From Ruegeria halocynthiae (GTDB taxonomy: Bacteria; Pseudomonadota; Alphaproteobacteria; Rhodobacterales; Rhodobacteraceae): a DNA stretch of 64,000 nt. The notes below the pieces were generated by a model. That model did no database searches and had not been told where the DNA came from. It worked only from the letters and a program-made list of their open reading frames with translations. The position numbers and the translations under genes are program-made. The DNA lies in contig NZ_FNNP01000001.1 of NCBI RefSeq assembly GCF_900106805.1, forward strand, positions 1,488,001-1,552,000, written 5' to 3'. The first letter of the stretch is position 1, and each line of letters starts with the position of its first letter. This document shows positions 48,782 through 61,732 of the stretch, in pieces.

Positions 48782-49381
48782 CTATTTCATCTCGGCAAGA
48801 TGGCGGTCTAGATCGTCCAACCGATCCTGGCCCCAGAATCTCTGATCGTCCGGCGTGATGTAGAACGGCGCACCAAACACGCCCCGATCCACGGCTTCTT
48901 CGAGGTTGGCAGCATAGGTTTCTGCCCCCACAAGCAAGCCACTATCGGCAAGGTTCGGATCGAAGCCAGCCTGTTCCAGACACGCCCGAATGACGCCATC
49001 ATCGGCGATGTCTTTTTCCTCGGCCCAGCACGCGTGTAGGAACAGGTGACACAGTTTTCCAACATCTCCTGACCCGTCCCGAACCGCAGCGATTATTGCA
49101 TACGAGGACGGCGCCATATTGGTTGGCCAGTGGGCAGGTTGCAGGTTGAACGGCATGTCCAGATTACGTGACTGGCGCAAAAGCTCTTGCGCACGATATT
49201 CGATGCGAGAAATGTGACGGTCCTTGGGTGGCACACCCCCGGTCCGACCGAACAAGGCAATTATGTCCAGAGGTTTGTAATTGATCGTCGCGCCGTGCTT
49301 TGCCGCGATCTCTTCAAGGCGCATCCCCGCCAGATAGGAATAGGGTGAGAGTGTCGCAAAAAAGTAGTCAATCTGTGCCAT
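48782..49381 (-). CDS. 2-hydroxychromene-2-carboxylate isomerase family protein (DsbA-like fold)
   Basis: 199 residues from ATG 49381 (GGAG site). The start IDYFFATLSPYSYLAGMRLE, the NYKPLDIIALFGRTGG segment and the C-terminal GVFGAPFYITPDDQRFWGQD with a cis-Pro-like context match the HCCA isomerase/GST kappa group. These act on glutathione-linked or aromatic substrates. No naphthalene-type degradation genes are nearby, so only the family is claimed. Convergent with the threonine aldolase gene. Confidence 0.9.
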   Translation of the reverse strand: MAQIDYFFATLSPYSYLAGMRLEEIAAKHGATINYKPLDIIALFGRTGGVPPKDRHISRIEYRAQELLRQSRNLDMPFNLQPAHWPTNMAPSSYAIIAAVRDGSGDVGKLCHLFLHACWAEEKDIADDGVIRACLEQAGFDPNLADSGLLVGAETYAANLEEAVDRGVFGAPFYITPDDQRFWGQDRLDDLDRHLAEMK

Positions 49382-49489
49382 GTTCACTTTCTCCGCCGGG
49401 TTATCTTTGCTGAACGGTAAGCCCATGCTAAGCGGTGTCAACATCACGAATCTGTCACATTGCCACTGCTGCCCGGGGAAATTCAGCCG

Positions 49490-50509
49490 ATGCCGACACT
49501 TCACGAACCCAAGCTTATCGCTGGGAACGCCAATCTTCCGCTTGCCGAAACCATTGCCCGCCGCATGAGCCTGCATCGCGGCGTTGACCAGGGTCTGGTC
49601 GATGCGCGGGTCGAACGGTTCAACGACGGCGAGATTTTCGTCGAGGTGTTCGAAAACGTGCGGGGCGAGGATATGTTCATCATCCAGCCGACCTCGAACC
49701 CGGCCAATGACAACCTGATGGAGTTGCTGATCATTGCCGACGCCCTGCGCCGTTCATCGGCACAGCGGATCACTGCAGTGATCCCCTATTTCGGCTACGC
49801 CCGTCAGGACCGCCGCACCAAGGCGCGCACGCCGATCAGCGCCAAGCTGGTAGCCAATATGCTGACAGGCGCGGGTATCGAGCGCATCCTGACCATGGAT
49901 CTGCACGCCGCCCAGATTCAGGGCTTTTTCGATATGCCGGTCGATAACCTCTATGCTTCACCCATTTTTGCGCTGGATGTGAAAAAGCAATTCCGCGACC
50001 AGATGGACGACCTGATGGTGGTGTCACCCGATGTCGGAGGCGTGGCGCGCGCGCGCGAGCTGGCCAAGCGGATCAACGCGCCTTTGTCGATCGTTGACAA
50101 GCGCCGCGAAAAAGCCGGTGAAATTGCTGAGATGACAGTGATCGGCGACGTGAAGGGCAAGATCTGCCTGATCGTGGACGACATCTGTGATACGGCTGGC
50201 ACCTTGTGTAAAGCGGCCCAGGTGCTGATGGATAACGGCGCCAAAGAGGTGCATTCCTATATCACGCATGGGGTCATGAGCGGCCCGGCGGTTGAGCGTG
50301 TGACCAATTCGGTCATGAAATCTCTGGTTCTTTCGGACACGATCCAGCCAACAGCCGAGATCGAAAAGGCGGCGAATATTCGCATCGTACCCACGGCGCC
50401 TATCTTCACGCAGGCAATCCTGAATATCTGGAACGGTACGAGCGTATCCTCGCTATTCGAAGACAAGACGCTGACGCCGATTTATGAGTCGCTCTATCAC
50501 ATGGATTGA
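49490..50509 (+). CDS. prs: Ribose-phosphate pyrophosphokinase
   Basis: 339 residues, the longer alphaproteobacterial form. Signatures: [38 protein letters not shown], the flexible-loop [20 protein letters not shown], and the PRPP-binding [19 protein letters not shown]. It makes PRPP from ribose-5-phosphate for nucleotide, His and Trp synthesis. I used ATG 49490 (MPTLHEPKL); the frame is open from 49460. A long inverted repeat follows the gene. Confidence 0.97.
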   Translation: MPTLHEPKLIAGNANLPLAETIARRMSLHRGVDQGLVDARVERFNDGEIFVEVFENVRGEDMFIIQPTSNPANDNLMELLIIADALRRSSAQRITAVIPYFGYARQDRRTKARTPISAKLVANMLTGAGIERILTMDLHAAQIQGFFDMPVDNLYASPIFALDVKKQFRDQMDDLMVVSPDVGGVARARELAKRINAPLSIVDKRREKAGEIAEMTVIGDVKGKICLIVDDICDTAGTLCKAAQVLMDNGAKEVHSYITHGVMSGPAVERVTNSVMKSLVLSDTIQPTAEIEKAANIRIVPTAPIFTQAILNIWNGTSVSSLFEDKTLTPIYESLYHMD

Positions 50510-50530
50510 TCAGCGTATCTGTAGATTGCA

Positions 50531-50566
50531 ATCATGACGGCCTGCCTATTCAGCAACCGTCATGAT
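50531..50566. terminator. Inverted repeat between convergent prs and nitroreductase genes
   Basis: Perfect 10-bp arms ATCATGACGG / CCGTCATGAT with a 16-base loop. The right arm and part of the loop are the last codons of the nitroreductase gene. No T-run follows, so it may be a Rho-independent-like stem for both strands or chance. Confidence 0.4.
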
Positions 50567-51238
50567 CTCGTCCAGCGGCTTTTTCATCTTGGCCACCTTA
50601 GGCACCTTTGCATCGTCGCGCGGATGACCGACCGCGACGATCATTATCGGCTTTTCATGATCCGGGCGGTTTAGTAGTTTATTTAAGAATTTCATTGGAT
50701 TAGGCGTATGAGTAAGTGACACCAGCCCAGCATGGTGCAGCGCAGTCAGCAGAAAGCCCGTCGCGATGCCTGTGCTTTCGGGCACATAATAATTCTTGAA
50801 CCGAACCCCATCATCGAAATGACCCCAACGTTGGGCGAAAATCACAATCAGCCATGGTGCATCTTCAAGGTGCGGCTTCTGATCGTTGGTGCCAATCGGC
50901 TCAAGCGCTTTCAGCCATTCATCCCCTGCCCCACCTTCATAAAACTTGCGCTCTTCTTCTTCCGCTTCTTCCCGGATGCGACGCTTCATCTCGGGGTTCG
51001 AGATTGCAACAAAGTGCCAGGGCTGATGATTAGCCCCCGAAGGTGCAGTTCCAGCCGCGCGAATACATTCTTCGATGGCCGAGCGCGCTACAGGTCGATC
51101 AGAATAGTCACGCACTGTATGACGGCGTTTCATCCTATCATAAAATGCCAAAGCCTGGGCCAACGTCTGCTCATCAGACAATTCCACGCGATCGGGAAGA
51201 TCCAGGGCTTCGTATTCGATATGCTCTCGTGCAAACAC
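50546..51238 (-). CDS. Nitroreductase family protein
   Basis: 230 residues from GTG 51238, which has a good GGAGG site 8 bases upstream; the longer frame starting with TTG at 51295 lacks one. FMN-binding motifs are MKRRHTVRDYSDRPVARSAI, AAGTAPSGANHQPWHFV, and FAQRWGHF, with ATGFLLTALHHAGLVSLTHT in the second half. The larger size and layout resemble BluB or iodotyrosine-dehalogenase-type members rather than NfsB. Reaction unknown. Convergent with prs. Confidence 0.9.
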   Translation of the reverse strand: MFAREHIEYEALDLPDRVELSDEQTLAQALAFYDRMKRRHTVRDYSDRPVARSAIEECIRAAGTAPSGANHQPWHFVAISNPEMKRRIREEAEEEERKFYEGGAGDEWLKALEPIGTNDQKPHLEDAPWLIVIFAQRWGHFDDGVRFKNYYVPESTGIATGFLLTALHHAGLVSLTHTPNPMKFLNKLLNRPDHEKPIMIVAVGHPRDDAKVPKVAKMKKPLDEIMTVAE

Positions 51239-51328
51239 CCGCGGGTCCTCCGGTTTAGTGATCCCTACAGGTTTGTTTATGGATCGACATGGCAATCGTT
51301 ACAATCTACTCCCGCGAACAAATTTGAG

Positions 51329-51679
51329 TCAGGAGATGTCCCAATCATCTTCATGCGCGACCTCGCCGATTGCGGTCCATGTCACTCGGATACGGGCAAT
51401 ACGGGTGTCGGACCAAGTGCGAAACACCGCATCAAACCCTTCCGGAGTTATGCCTTCGGCCTGCACCTCAGCCCGCAAGGCAGAGGACGTATCCACATCC
51501 CAGAGCGCTACACCGATCTGTACGATTGGTACCGATCGAAACGGTTCGTTGAATCGAATTGCCGTGCGTCGTTCGCGAGGGCCTTCTCCGATCCACATAT
51601 CTCCGCCATCTGCGAAGTCCGAGAACAGAACTGTCTCGCCCTGATCGATGCCTATGGGGTGGGTTTGAAATTTCTTCAT
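51329..51679 (-). CDS. H-type lectin domain-containing protein
   Basis: 116 residues. The segment from about residue 35 to the end matches the H-type lectin family (Helix pomatia agglutinin, discoidin): IRFNEPFRSVPIVQIGVALW, ITPEGFDAVFRTWSDTRIAR and VTWTAIGE, with the buried Trp and Asp residues in place. No signal peptide is visible. Sugar binding is known in eukaryotic members; in bacteria the role is not established. It lies between a nitroreductase gene and the atp operon end. Confidence 0.82.
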   Translation of the reverse strand: MKKFQTHPIGIDQGETVLFSDFADGGDMWIGEGPRERRTAIRFNEPFRSVPIVQIGVALWDVDTSSALRAEVQAEGITPEGFDAVFRTWSDTRIARIRVTWTAIGEVAHEDDWDIS

Positions 51680-51737
51680 TGTGTCGTCTTTTTATTCAAT
51701 TCCGGCACCTTACCCTGTGCCCTTGATGAAATCACGA

Positions 51738-51768
51738 CAAAAAACGGCCCCGCAATGCAGGGCCGTTT
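51738..51768 (-). terminator. Intrinsic terminator of the atp operon
   Basis: Perfect 9-bp stem AAACGGCCC / GGGCCGTTT with a 9-base loop, followed on the minus strand by TTTTG. It lies 22 bp after the atpC stop. Confidence 0.93.
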
Positions 51769-51789
51769 CAAATAAACTGAGATGAACCT

Positions 51790-52200
51790 TTACAGGCTCA
51801 TATGCGTTCCAAGAGCTTCCATGTCTGCCAGAAGCTTAGCCGCATCGTCGACGATCGATTGATCTTCGCCCGCTTTGGCCGCTTCGTGCGACTCGCGGGC
51901 CTCGGTGATCAGGTCGTCCAGATGCGACCGGGTCACTTCGGCCACCGGAATGGCCTTTTCAGCCAGCACCGAAAGGGCATCGCCGTTGATCTGGGCAAAC
52001 CCACCGGTGACCAGATATTCACTGGACCCCTCGGGTGCCTCGACCTTCAGGATGCCCGGACGCAGCGTGGTGATGGTGGGGGCATGATCGGGCATCGCCG
52101 TCATGTCCCCGTCCGCACCGGGAATCTGGACCGCGGTGGCCTCAAGCGAAGCAAGGCTGCGCTCGGGGCTGACGAGGTCGAATTGCATCGTGTTTGCCAT
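51790..52200 (-). CDS. atpC: F1 ATP synthase epsilon subunit
   Basis: 136 residues, with the N-terminal beta sandwich ([37 protein letters not shown]) and a helical C-terminal hairpin. It couples rotation and inhibits hydrolysis in the membrane-bound complex. Last gene of atpHAGDC, 12 bp after atpD. Confidence 0.97.
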   Translation of the reverse strand: MANTMQFDLVSPERSLASLEATAVQIPGADGDMTAMPDHAPTITTLRPGILKVEAPEGSSEYLVTGGFAQINGDALSVLAEKAIPVAEVTRSHLDDLITEARESHEAAKAGEDQSIVDDAAKLLADMEALGTHMSL

Positions 52201-52212
52201 CAGGTGTGCTCC

Positions 52213-54542
<2,330 letters not shown>

Positions 54543-54557
54543 GTGCCCGCCTCTCCC

Positions 54558-56096
54558 TTATGCGAAGGTTGCGGCGTATTCGTCAATCGCAGCCTTGATC
54601 CTGTCGGAAGCGTCGCCCTTGATCTTGGGATCTTCGTCGGTGATCCACTGAAGCAGGTCAGCGTGTTTGCCGCGCAGGTGCGACAACAGGCCAGCCTCGT
54701 AGCGACCAACATCGGACACTTCGATCTTGTCGAGGTAGCCATTGGTGCCGGCGAAGATGACGCAGACGATTTCGGCGTTGGTCAGCGGCGAGTACTGCGG
54801 CTGTTTCATCAGCTCGGTCAGACGCGCACCACGGTTCAGCAGCTGCTGGGTTGCGGCGTCAAGGTCGGAACCAAACTGCGCAAACGCAGCCATTTCACGG
54901 TACTGAGCCAGTTCCAGTTTCACCGGACCAGCAACCGACTTCATCGAGTTGGTCTGAGCCGAAGAGCCCACACGCGAAACCGACAGACCGGTGTTCACAG
55001 CAGGACGGATACCCTGATAGAACAGCTCGGTTTCCAGGAAGATCTGGCCGTCGGTGATCGAGATCACGTTGGTCGGAATAAACGCCGAAACGTCACCGCC
55101 TTGGGTTTCGATAACCGGCAGAGCGGTCAGCGAGCCAGCACCGAAGTCTTCGTTCAGCTTCGCCGAACGCTCCAACAGGCGCGAGTGGAGATAGAAAACG
55201 TCGCCGGGATAGGCTTCGCGTCCGGGCGGACGGCGCAGCAGCAGCGACATCTGACGATAGGACACGGCCTGTTTCGACAGGTCATCATAGATGATCAGCG
55301 CGTGGCGGCCGTTGTCGCGGAAGAATTCAGCCATGGCAGTTGCGGCGTAGGGCGCCAGAAACTGCATCGGGGCCGGGTCGGATGCGGTTGCAGCCACGAC
55401 GATCGAATAGTCGATCGCGCCGGACTCTTCCAGCTTCTTCACCAACTGCGCAACGGTCGAACGCTTTTGACCGATCGCGACGTATACGCAATACAGTTTC
55501 TTCGACTCATCGTCGCCTGCGGCTTCGTTGTAGGTCTTCTGGTTCAGGATCGCATCCAGCGCCACGGCTGTTTTACCGGTCTGACGGTCACCAATGATCA
55601 GCTCACGCTGGCCACGGCCAATCGGGATCATCGCGTCAACCGATTTCAGGCCGGTTGCCATCGGTTCATGCACCGATTTACGCGGAATGATGCCCGGCGC
55701 TTTGACGTCTGCAACACCACGCTCGGTGGATTCGATGGGGCCTTTGCCGTCCAGCGGGTTACCCAGACCGTCAACAACACGACCCAGAAGACCGTTACCA
55801 ATCGGAACGTCCACGATCGAGTTGGTGCGCTTAACAGTGTCACCTTCTTTGATGTCACGGTCAGAACCGAAGATAACAACACCGACGTTGTCGCTTTCCA
55901 GGTTCAGCGCCATGCCCATGATGCCGCCGGGGAATTCAACCATCTCACCGGCTTGCACGTTGTCCAGACCGTATACACGGGCAATCCCGTCACCGACGCT
56001 CAGCACGCGACCGATTTCGGCTACTTCGGCTTCCTGACCAAAATTTTTGATCTGGTCCTTTAGGATTGCAGAAATCTCTGCAGCTTGGATTCCCAT
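54558..56096 (-). CDS. atpA: F1 ATP synthase alpha subunit
   Basis: 512 residues. The P-loop [18 protein letters not shown], the [20 protein letters not shown] region and [17 protein letters not shown] identify the non-catalytic alpha subunit. It starts immediately after the atpH stop. Members of the operon order are atpH-A-G-D-C; F0 genes lie elsewhere, as usual in alphaproteobacteria. Confidence 0.99.
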   Translation of the reverse strand: MGIQAAEISAILKDQIKNFGQEAEVAEIGRVLSVGDGIARVYGLDNVQAGEMVEFPGGIMGMALNLESDNVGVVIFGSDRDIKEGDTVKRTNSIVDVPIGNGLLGRVVDGLGNPLDGKGPIESTERGVADVKAPGIIPRKSVHEPMATGLKSVDAMIPIGRGQRELIIGDRQTGKTAVALDAILNQKTYNEAAGDDESKKLYCVYVAIGQKRSTVAQLVKKLEESGAIDYSIVVAATASDPAPMQFLAPYAATAMAEFFRDNGRHALIIYDDLSKQAVSYRQMSLLLRRPPGREAYPGDVFYLHSRLLERSAKLNEDFGAGSLTALPVIETQGGDVSAFIPTNVISITDGQIFLETELFYQGIRPAVNTGLSVSRVGSSAQTNSMKSVAGPVKLELAQYREMAAFAQFGSDLDAATQQLLNRGARLTELMKQPQYSPLTNAEIVCVIFAGTNGYLDKIEVSDVGRYEAGLLSHLRGKHADLLQWITDEDPKIKGDASDRIKAAIDEYAATFA

Positions 56097-56657
56097 TTAT
56101 CCGACCTCTTTCATTGCATTCTGTAGGGAGTTGAGCTTGGAGCGGATCGAGCTATCGATCATTTTCGAGCCCACTTTAACGACAAGACCGCCGATGAGGC
56201 TTTCATCAACGGTCGCATTGATTGTCACGGTCTTGCCCACACGCTCGGACAGCGTCTTGGACAGTTTTTCCAATTGTGTCTTGGTCAACGCCTTGGCCGA
56301 GGCGACATCAGCGGTCACTTCGCCGCGCTCATCTGCGAGCATGTTGCGCAGAACCTGCACTAACTGCGGCACAACGAACAGGCGGCGCTTTTGCGCCATC
56401 AGGGCCAACGTGTTGCGCAGGATGGCATGAAGGTCCATCTTGTCTGCAACTGCAGAAATCGCCGATTCCTGTTCAGCGCGTGAAATCAGAGGCGATGCGA
56501 TCAGGTCGCGCAAATCTGCGCTTTCACCCAAAGCTGCTGCCAGATCATTGATTCCGGTTTCCAGACCTGCAAGGTCATTATTCTCTTTGGCGATCTCGAA
56601 GATCGCAGTGGCATAGCGCATAGCGATGCCTGTGGAAATCGAAGCTGGTTCGGACAC
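56097..56657 (-). CDS. atpH: F1 ATP synthase delta subunit
   Basis: 186 residues from GTG 56657, preceded by a GGAAGGGTGG site; this gives the usual length. The frame is open to 56780 but the extra 41 residues are unlike the family. The helical N-terminus (GIAMRYATAIFEIAKENNDL) and the C-terminal VDESLIGGLVVKVGSKMIDS motif are diagnostic. It joins F1 to the peripheral stalk. First gene of the operon. Confidence 0.95.
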   Translation of the reverse strand: MSEPASISTGIAMRYATAIFEIAKENNDLAGLETGINDLAAALGESADLRDLIASPLISRAEQESAISAVADKMDLHAILRNTLALMAQKRRLFVVPQLVQVLRNMLADERGEVTADVASAKALTKTQLEKLSKTLSERVGKTVTINATVDESLIGGLVVKVGSKMIDSSIRSKLNSLQNAMKEVG

Positions 56658-56723
56658 GTCCACCCTTCCGATATTTGAGGCCCCGAATTCGCGTGCGGCA
56701 GCTACCCCGGGGGCGTGAAGAAA

Positions 56724-56744
56724 CCCCGTCCTTAAAGGGCGGGG
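56724..56744 (-). terminator. Terminator-like hairpin in the atp leader
   Basis: Minus-strand arms CCCCGCCC / GGACGGGG around TTTAA, then TTTCTT. It either ends the upstream methyltransferase transcript or acts as an attenuator within the atp leader. Confidence 0.5.
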
Positions 56745-56791
56745 ATCAAAATCACCGGGGATGTAGCAGAGGTGTTCCAACCAAGCAATAC

Positions 56792-56819
56792 GCTATAGCG
56801 GTAACAGATTTATCCACAA
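56792..56819 (-). promoter_or_regulatory. Possible atp promoter overlapping a DnaA box-like sequence
   Basis: On the minus strand TTGTGG (-35-like) and TATAGC (-10-like) are 16 bp apart. The plus strand across the -35 reads TTATCCACA at 56810-56818, a perfect match to the DnaA box consensus. By-eye call only. Confidence 0.35.
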
Positions 56820-56959
56820 ATCTTTAAATTTCATACACTTAAGCCAAGTGCGACCCTTTGGACCGGTTGTGGCAGTTGAAAAATGTTACGAATATGCAGG
56901 TTTTTGCGATTCCTGTGACTTTTTTCCCGCAATATTTCCTGGTCCACAGCTTAGGATTG

Positions 56960-57694
56960 TTACGCAGGCTTCAACAAACCATCCAACGCCTTGATCGGAC
57001 GTTTCACTGCATCTTTGGCCACGTTTCCGCTGGGTGGGCGGATGAGTTTGCTTGCTTCGATCATCAGCACACCACCGGCCATGACGGTTGGAATACGCTG
57101 CCCGGTTTTTTCGATCAGGCTGCCAGATTTCAGCCAGAACCGACGGAAAGAAGGTGGCAAATAAAGTGCCGAACAATGGTTTTCAGGCACGAAGTGATGT
57201 GCCCGCAACTGTTTCTCAAGCTGTGTCGTTGAATAAGGCTGACCAAAGCCAAACGGCGTCCGGTCCGATCGCGACCAAAGCCCGGTGCGGTTGGGCACGA
57301 CAAACAATGCCCTGCCGCCGGGGCCCAATACACGCCAGCACTCTTCGAGCAGCTGGTTAGGCCGGTTCGACGTTTCCAAACCGTGCATCACAACCAGTTT
57401 GTCCACATGGCCGGTTTCGATCGGCCACATCGTCTCTTCTGTCAGAACCGAGACGTTCGGCATACCTGCTGGCCAAGGCATCACCCCTTGCGGCCCCGGC
57501 ATTAAACCGATCACACGTCGGGCATCCGCCAGATAGGGCCGCAGCAAAGGGACAGCAAAACCAAAGCCGACAACGGTTTGCCCCTTGGCTTCAGGCCAAA
57601 GATCCACCATCCGGCCACGGATCGCAGCCTGAGCCGCCCGGCCCAGGGTGCTGCGATAATAAAAATTCCTCAGATCCTGCACATCAAGATGCAT
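56960..57694 (-). CDS. Class I SAM-dependent methyltransferase-like protein
   Basis: 244 residues from ATG 57694. The N-terminus [20 protein letters not shown] and the [15 protein letters not shown] segment replace the usual GxGxG glycines partly, but [20 protein letters not shown] and [20 protein letters not shown] are clear motif III/post-I elements of a Methyltransf_11-type fold. Substrate unknown. Divergent from gloB with 61 bp between starts; a common alphaproteobacterial neighbour pair. Confidence 0.87.
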   Translation of the reverse strand: MHLDVQDLRNFYYRSTLGRAAQAAIRGRMVDLWPEAKGQTVVGFGFAVPLLRPYLADARRVIGLMPGPQGVMPWPAGMPNVSVLTEETMWPIETGHVDKLVVMHGLETSNRPNQLLEECWRVLGPGGRALFVVPNRTGLWSRSDRTPFGFGQPYSTTQLEKQLRAHHFVPENHCSALYLPPSFRRFWLKSGSLIEKTGQRIPTVMAGGVLMIEASKLIRPPSGNVAKDAVKRPIKALDGLLKPA

Positions 57695-57755
57695 TGCGGA
57701 CACCCGGTCAATCGGCTTAGCTGGGCGCAGTCTAGCAATGAAAGGGCAAAAGGCC

Positions 57756-58523
57756 ATGCCTCTTGAGATCGTTACCGTCCCCTGCCTCAGCGACAATTAC
57801 GCCTTTCTCACGCATGACCCGGCCAGCGGCGAGACCGCATTGGTCGACGCGCCCGAGGCGGCTCCGATTCTGGCCGAACTGGAATCGCGGGGCTGGCGGC
57901 TGAGCCACGTTCTTCTGACACACCATCACTGGGACCATGTGGATGGGCTGGACGGTATTCTCGAAAAGCACCCCGCGCGCGTGATTGGCGCCAAAGCGGA
58001 CGAACACCGGTTGCCAAAACTCGATCAAGCCGTGGTCGAGGGCGACACCTTCTATATTGGTGGCGAACCGGTCAAGGTTCTGGATGTTTCGGGTCACACG
58101 GTGGGCCATATCGCATTTTATATGCCGCAAACCGGTGCCGTATTCACCGCAGATAGCCTGATGGCACTGGGATGCGGGCGGCTGTTTGAGGGCAAGCCTG
58201 CGCAAATGTGGGCATCGCTCTGCAAGCTTGCCGCCCTTCCGGACGAAACAATCGTGTGCTCTGGTCACGAATACACGCAGTCAAATGCCAAATTCGCCCT
58301 AACTGTGGACCCGGACAATGCCGCGCTGCTGGATCGCGTGGCCGACATCAACCGCGCCCGCGCCGCCGGAGAGCCCACTGTTCCGTCCAATCTGGCACTG
58401 GAAAAGGCCACAAACCCGTTTCTGCGGGCTACTGACCCAGCGATTCAGGCGCATCTTGGCATGGAAGGTTCTGACCCAGCGTCAGTTTTTACTGAGATTC
58501 GCACCCGAAAAGACCGCTTTTAA
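57756..58523 (+). CDS. gloB: Hydroxyacylglutathione hydrolase (glyoxalase II)
   Basis: 255 residues of the metallo-beta-lactamase fold, normal size. The metal motif [13 protein letters not shown] (HxHxDH), the [14 protein letters not shown]is, the [17 protein letters not shown] metal Asp and [15 protein letters not shown] are all present. It hydrolyses S-lactoylglutathione in methylglyoxal detoxification. ATG 57756 was chosen over 57738. Upstream of clpA, same strand. Confidence 0.96.
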   Translation: MPLEIVTVPCLSDNYAFLTHDPASGETALVDAPEAAPILAELESRGWRLSHVLLTHHHWDHVDGLDGILEKHPARVIGAKADEHRLPKLDQAVVEGDTFYIGGEPVKVLDVSGHTVGHIAFYMPQTGAVFTADSLMALGCGRLFEGKPAQMWASLCKLAALPDETIVCSGHEYTQSNAKFALTVDPDNAALLDRVADINRARAAGEPTVPSNLALEKATNPFLRATDPAIQAHLGMEGSDPASVFTEIRTRKDRF

Positions 58524-58698
58524 GCCGTTTCAAGCCCTCTTCACGGCCACGGTCACAACAAATGTGACTGTCAAGAGCAAGAAAACCCTTGAAGCCGGGC
58601 GTCGATCAACCAAACTCTAATAGTATGAGGACATGGTTGGGATGGGGATCCTGCCGAATACTCGACCCCCTTCCGGCCCAATACAGAGGAGCACCCGC

Positions 58699-61023
58699 GT
58701 GCCTTCATTCTCGAGCACACTGGAACAAGCCATCCACGCGGCCCTTGCAGCTGCGAATGAACGGCGACATGAATTCGCAACGCTTGAGCATCTGCTGCTG
58801 GCGCTGCTGGAAGAACCCGATGCGGTACGCGTCATGAAAGCGTGCAGCGTTGATCTGGATGAATTACGCAGTACGCTGGTCGAATTCATCGACGAAGACC
58901 TATCCAACCTCGTCACCGATATCGACGGGTCCGAAGCCGTACCTACGGCGGCCTTCCAGCGTGTCATTCAGCGCGCAGCGATCCATGTTCAAAGCTCAGG
59001 CAGAACCGAAGTGACCGGGGCCAATGTGTTGGTCGCGATTTTTGCTGAACGCGAAAGCAACGCAGCCTATTTCCTGCAGGAACAGGATATGACCCGTTAC
59101 GACGCGGTGAACTTTATCGCGCACGGTGTCGCAAAAGACCCCGCCTATGGTGAAAACCGCCCGGTGACCGGTGCGGATGAAGCCGAAGAAGAAGCGCAGA
59201 TTGCAGCCAGCGAAGCCGACCAGAAGGAAAGCGCGCTTGGCAAGTATTGCATCGACCTGAACGCAAAATCGCGTGCCGGAGACGTCGATCCCCTGATCGG
59301 ACGCTCGGACGAGGTTGAGCGTTGCATTCAGGTGCTGTGCCGCCGTCGTAAGAACAACCCACTGCTGGTGGGGGATCCCGGTGTCGGCAAGACCGCCATC
59401 GCCGAAGGTCTGGCGCACAAGATTGTCGCAGGCGAAGCACCGGACGTTTTGTCGGAAACCACAATCTATTCGCTGGATATGGGTGCTTTGCTTGCGGGAA
59501 CCCGCTATCGTGGCGATTTCGAGGAACGGCTGAAAGCGGTTGTGACCGAGCTGGAAGAGCACCCCGATGCGGTACTCTTCATCGACGAAATTCACACCGT
59601 GATTGGTGCCGGTGCGACCTCGGGCGGGGCGATGGATGCATCGAACCTGCTGAAACCCGCACTTCAGGGCGGCAAGCTGCGCACCATGGGTTCGACTACC
59701 TATAAGGAGTTCCGTCAGCATTTCGAAAAGGACCGCGCCCTTGCGCGCCGGTTCCAGAAGATTGACGTGAATGAGCCTTCGGTTGAGGACAGCGTCAAAA
59801 TTCTGCGTGGCCTCAAGCCCTATTTCGAAGAACACCACGAGATCAAATATACCGCCGATGCGATCAAGACGGCCGTTGAACTGGCCGCGCGCTATATCAA
59901 CGACCGCAAACTGCCCGACAAGGCCATTGATGTCATCGATGAGGCCGGTGCAGCGCAGCATCTGGTCGCGGAAAGCAAACGCCGTAAAACCATTGGCGTG
60001 AAAGAGATCGAGGCGGTAGTCGCCAAGATTGCGCGCATTCCACCCAAAAACGTCACCAAGGACGATGCCGAACTTCTAAAAGACCTCGAAACCTCGCTGA
60101 AACGGGTGGTGTTTGGACAGGACGAAGCCATCGGTGCGCTGGCGAGTGCTATCAAATTGGCCCGCGCCGGGCTGCGCGAGCCAGAAAAACCCATCGGGAA
60201 CTATCTGTTCGCCGGGCCTACTGGTGTGGGTAAAACCGAGGTAGCGAAACAGCTGGCCGATACGCTTGGCGTGGAATTGCTGCGCTTTGACATGTCGGAG
60301 TACATGGAGAAACACGCCGTCAGCCGTCTGATCGGCGCGCCTCCGGGCTATGTCGGGTTTGATCAAGGCGGTCTGTTGACCGACGGCGTTGATCAGCATC
60401 CGCACTGTGTGCTGTTGCTGGACGAGATCGAAAAGGCGCATCCGGACGTATTCAACATCCTGTTGCAAGTGATGGACCACGGCGAATTGACCGACCACAA
60501 TGGTCGCACGGTGAATTTCCGCAACGTGGTCTTGATTATGACGTCGAATGCCGGCGCTCAGGAACAGGCCAAGGCTGCCATCGGCTTTGCCCGCGACCGG
60601 CGCGAGGGCGAAGATACCGCTGCAATCGAGCGTATGTTCACCCCGGAATTCCGCAACCGCCTGGATGCCGTGATCTCGTTCGCGCCGCTGCCGAAAGAGG
60701 TTATTCTGCAGGTTGTTGAAAAGTTCGTCCTGCAGCTTGAGGCTCAGTTGCTGGATCGTGGCGTGACCATCGATCTGACCCCCAGAGCAGCCGAGTGGCT
60801 GGCCGACAAAGGTTATGATGACAAGATGGGTGCGCGCCCGCTGGGTCGTGTCATTCAGGAACACATCAAGAAACCTCTGGCCGAGGAGCTGCTGTTTGGC
60901 AAGCTGGCCAAAGGCGGAGTGGTCCGCGTCTCGGTCAAGAAAGGTGAGTTGAACCTGGAAATCCTCGGCCCCGATCAACCGCGAATTCCCGGAGACAAAC
61001 CGCCATTGTTGACGGCGGATTGA
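58699..61023 (+). CDS. clpA: ATP-dependent Clp protease ATP-binding subunit ClpA
   Basis: 774 residues from GTG 58699 with a GAGGAG site. The N-terminal Clp repeat domain ([39 protein letters not shown]) is followed by two AAA modules with Walker [15 protein letters not shown] and [14 protein letters not shown]. The ClpP-binding loop is [10 protein letters not shown]. The middle lacks the long ClpB coiled coil, so ClpA rather than ClpB. It unfolds substrates for ClpP; clpS and clpP are not in the window. Strong terminator follows. Confidence 0.97.
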   Translation: MPSFSSTLEQAIHAALAAANERRHEFATLEHLLLALLEEPDAVRVMKACSVDLDELRSTLVEFIDEDLSNLVTDIDGSEAVPTAAFQRVIQRAAIHVQSSGRTEVTGANVLVAIFAERESNAAYFLQEQDMTRYDAVNFIAHGVAKDPAYGENRPVTGADEAEEEAQIAASEADQKESALGKYCIDLNAKSRAGDVDPLIGRSDEVERCIQVLCRRRKNNPLLVGDPGVGKTAIAEGLAHKIVAGEAPDVLSETTIYSLDMGALLAGTRYRGDFEERLKAVVTELEEHPDAVLFIDEIHTVIGAGATSGGAMDASNLLKPALQGGKLRTMGSTTYKEFRQHFEKDRALARRFQKIDVNEPSVEDSVKILRGLKPYFEEHHEIKYTADAIKTAVELAARYINDRKLPDKAIDVIDEAGAAQHLVAESKRRKTIGVKEIEAVVAKIARIPPKNVTKDDAELLKDLETSLKRVVFGQDEAIGALASAIKLARAGLREPEKPIGNYLFAGPTGVGKTEVAKQLADTLGVELLRFDMSEYMEKHAVSRLIGAPPGYVGFDQGGLLTDGVDQHPHCVLLLDEIEKAHPDVFNILLQVMDHGELTDHNGRTVNFRNVVLIMTSNAGAQEQAKAAIGFARDRREGEDTAAIERMFTPEFRNRLDAVISFAPLPKEVILQVVEKFVLQLEAQLLDRGVTIDLTPRAAEWLADKGYDDKMGARPLGRVIQEHIKKPLAEELLFGKLAKGGVVRVSVKKGELNLEILGPDQPRIPGDKPPLLTAD

Positions 61024-61046
61024 CCTGAAGATTGCAATCTCTGATG

Positions 61047-61077
61047 CGCCCGCCAACCTCGGTTGGTGGGCGTTTTT
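61047..61077 (+). terminator. Intrinsic terminator after clpA
   Basis: 12-bp stem CGCCCGCCAACC / GGTTGGTGGGCG (one G-U) with a 2-base gap that opens as a small loop, followed by TTTTT. Confidence 0.9.
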
Positions 61078-61109
61078 ATTGATGGCAACCAGCCAAAAGG
61101 AGATCAGGA

Positions 61110-61718
61110 ATGCGCAGAATTGGAGCGTTAATTTTTCCCGGATTCGAGTTGCTGGATGTCTTCGGCCCGATGGAGATGTTCGGCCTTCTCACAGACGATT
61201 TTCAGTTGGAATTGGTCGCTGAAACACCGGGACCAATTTCAAGCAATCAACAGCTAAAGGCATATGCAGAGCATTCGATCGATGACGAAACTGCTTATGA
61301 TATCCTTTTTGTCCCCGGCGGCGCCGGGACGCGCCATGAGATCGGCAATCATCGCTTGCTGGACTGGATCTCGCGCAGCGCAGAAATCGCCGAATATACT
61401 CTGAGCGTTTGCACAGGAAGCGCCCTTTTGGCCAAGGCAGGTGTTTTGAACAACCGCCGCGCCACCACCAACAAGGCGGCCTTTTCATGGGTCCGTGAAC
61501 AAGGACCAAATGTCGACTGGGTGGCTCAGGCGCGATGGGTCGAAGACGGCACCATTCTGACCTCATCCGGAGTCTCTGCCGGCATGGACATGACGCTTGG
61601 GGCAATCGCCCTGATGCACGGGCAGGACCGAGCCGAGCAAGTCGCCACGTGGTGCGAGTATTCGTGGCATAGGGACAAAACCCGCGATCCCTTTGCCCAC
61701 GTTCACAGGTTGGTCTGA
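61110..61718 (+). CDS. DJ-1/PfpI family protein
   Basis: 202 residues. The nucleophile elbow SVCTGSALLAKAG with its Cys, the start IGALIFPGFELLDVFGPMEM and YDILFVPGGAGTRHEIGN match the DJ-1/PfpI group, particularly isonitrile-hydratase/ThiJ-like members. Activity unknown. An AAGGAG-type site precedes it. It ends 14 bp from the convergent OmpA-like gene. Confidence 0.9.
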   Translation: MRRIGALIFPGFELLDVFGPMEMFGLLTDDFQLELVAETPGPISSNQQLKAYAEHSIDDETAYDILFVPGGAGTRHEIGNHRLLDWISRSAEIAEYTLSVCTGSALLAKAGVLNNRRATTNKAAFSWVREQGPNVDWVAQARWVEDGTILTSSGVSAGMDMTLGAIALMHGQDRAEQVATWCEYSWHRDKTRDPFAHVHRLV

Positions 61719-61732
61719 ATTCAAACTGCGTT

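Larger units (their letters stand above)
56658..56959. other. Leader and upstream region of the atp operon
   Basis: 302 bp without a gene. On the minus strand it holds a possible promoter (56792-56819), a perfect DnaA box-like 9-mer (56810-56818) and a hairpin followed by TTTCTT (56724-56744). Nothing else coding was found. Confidence 0.6.
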
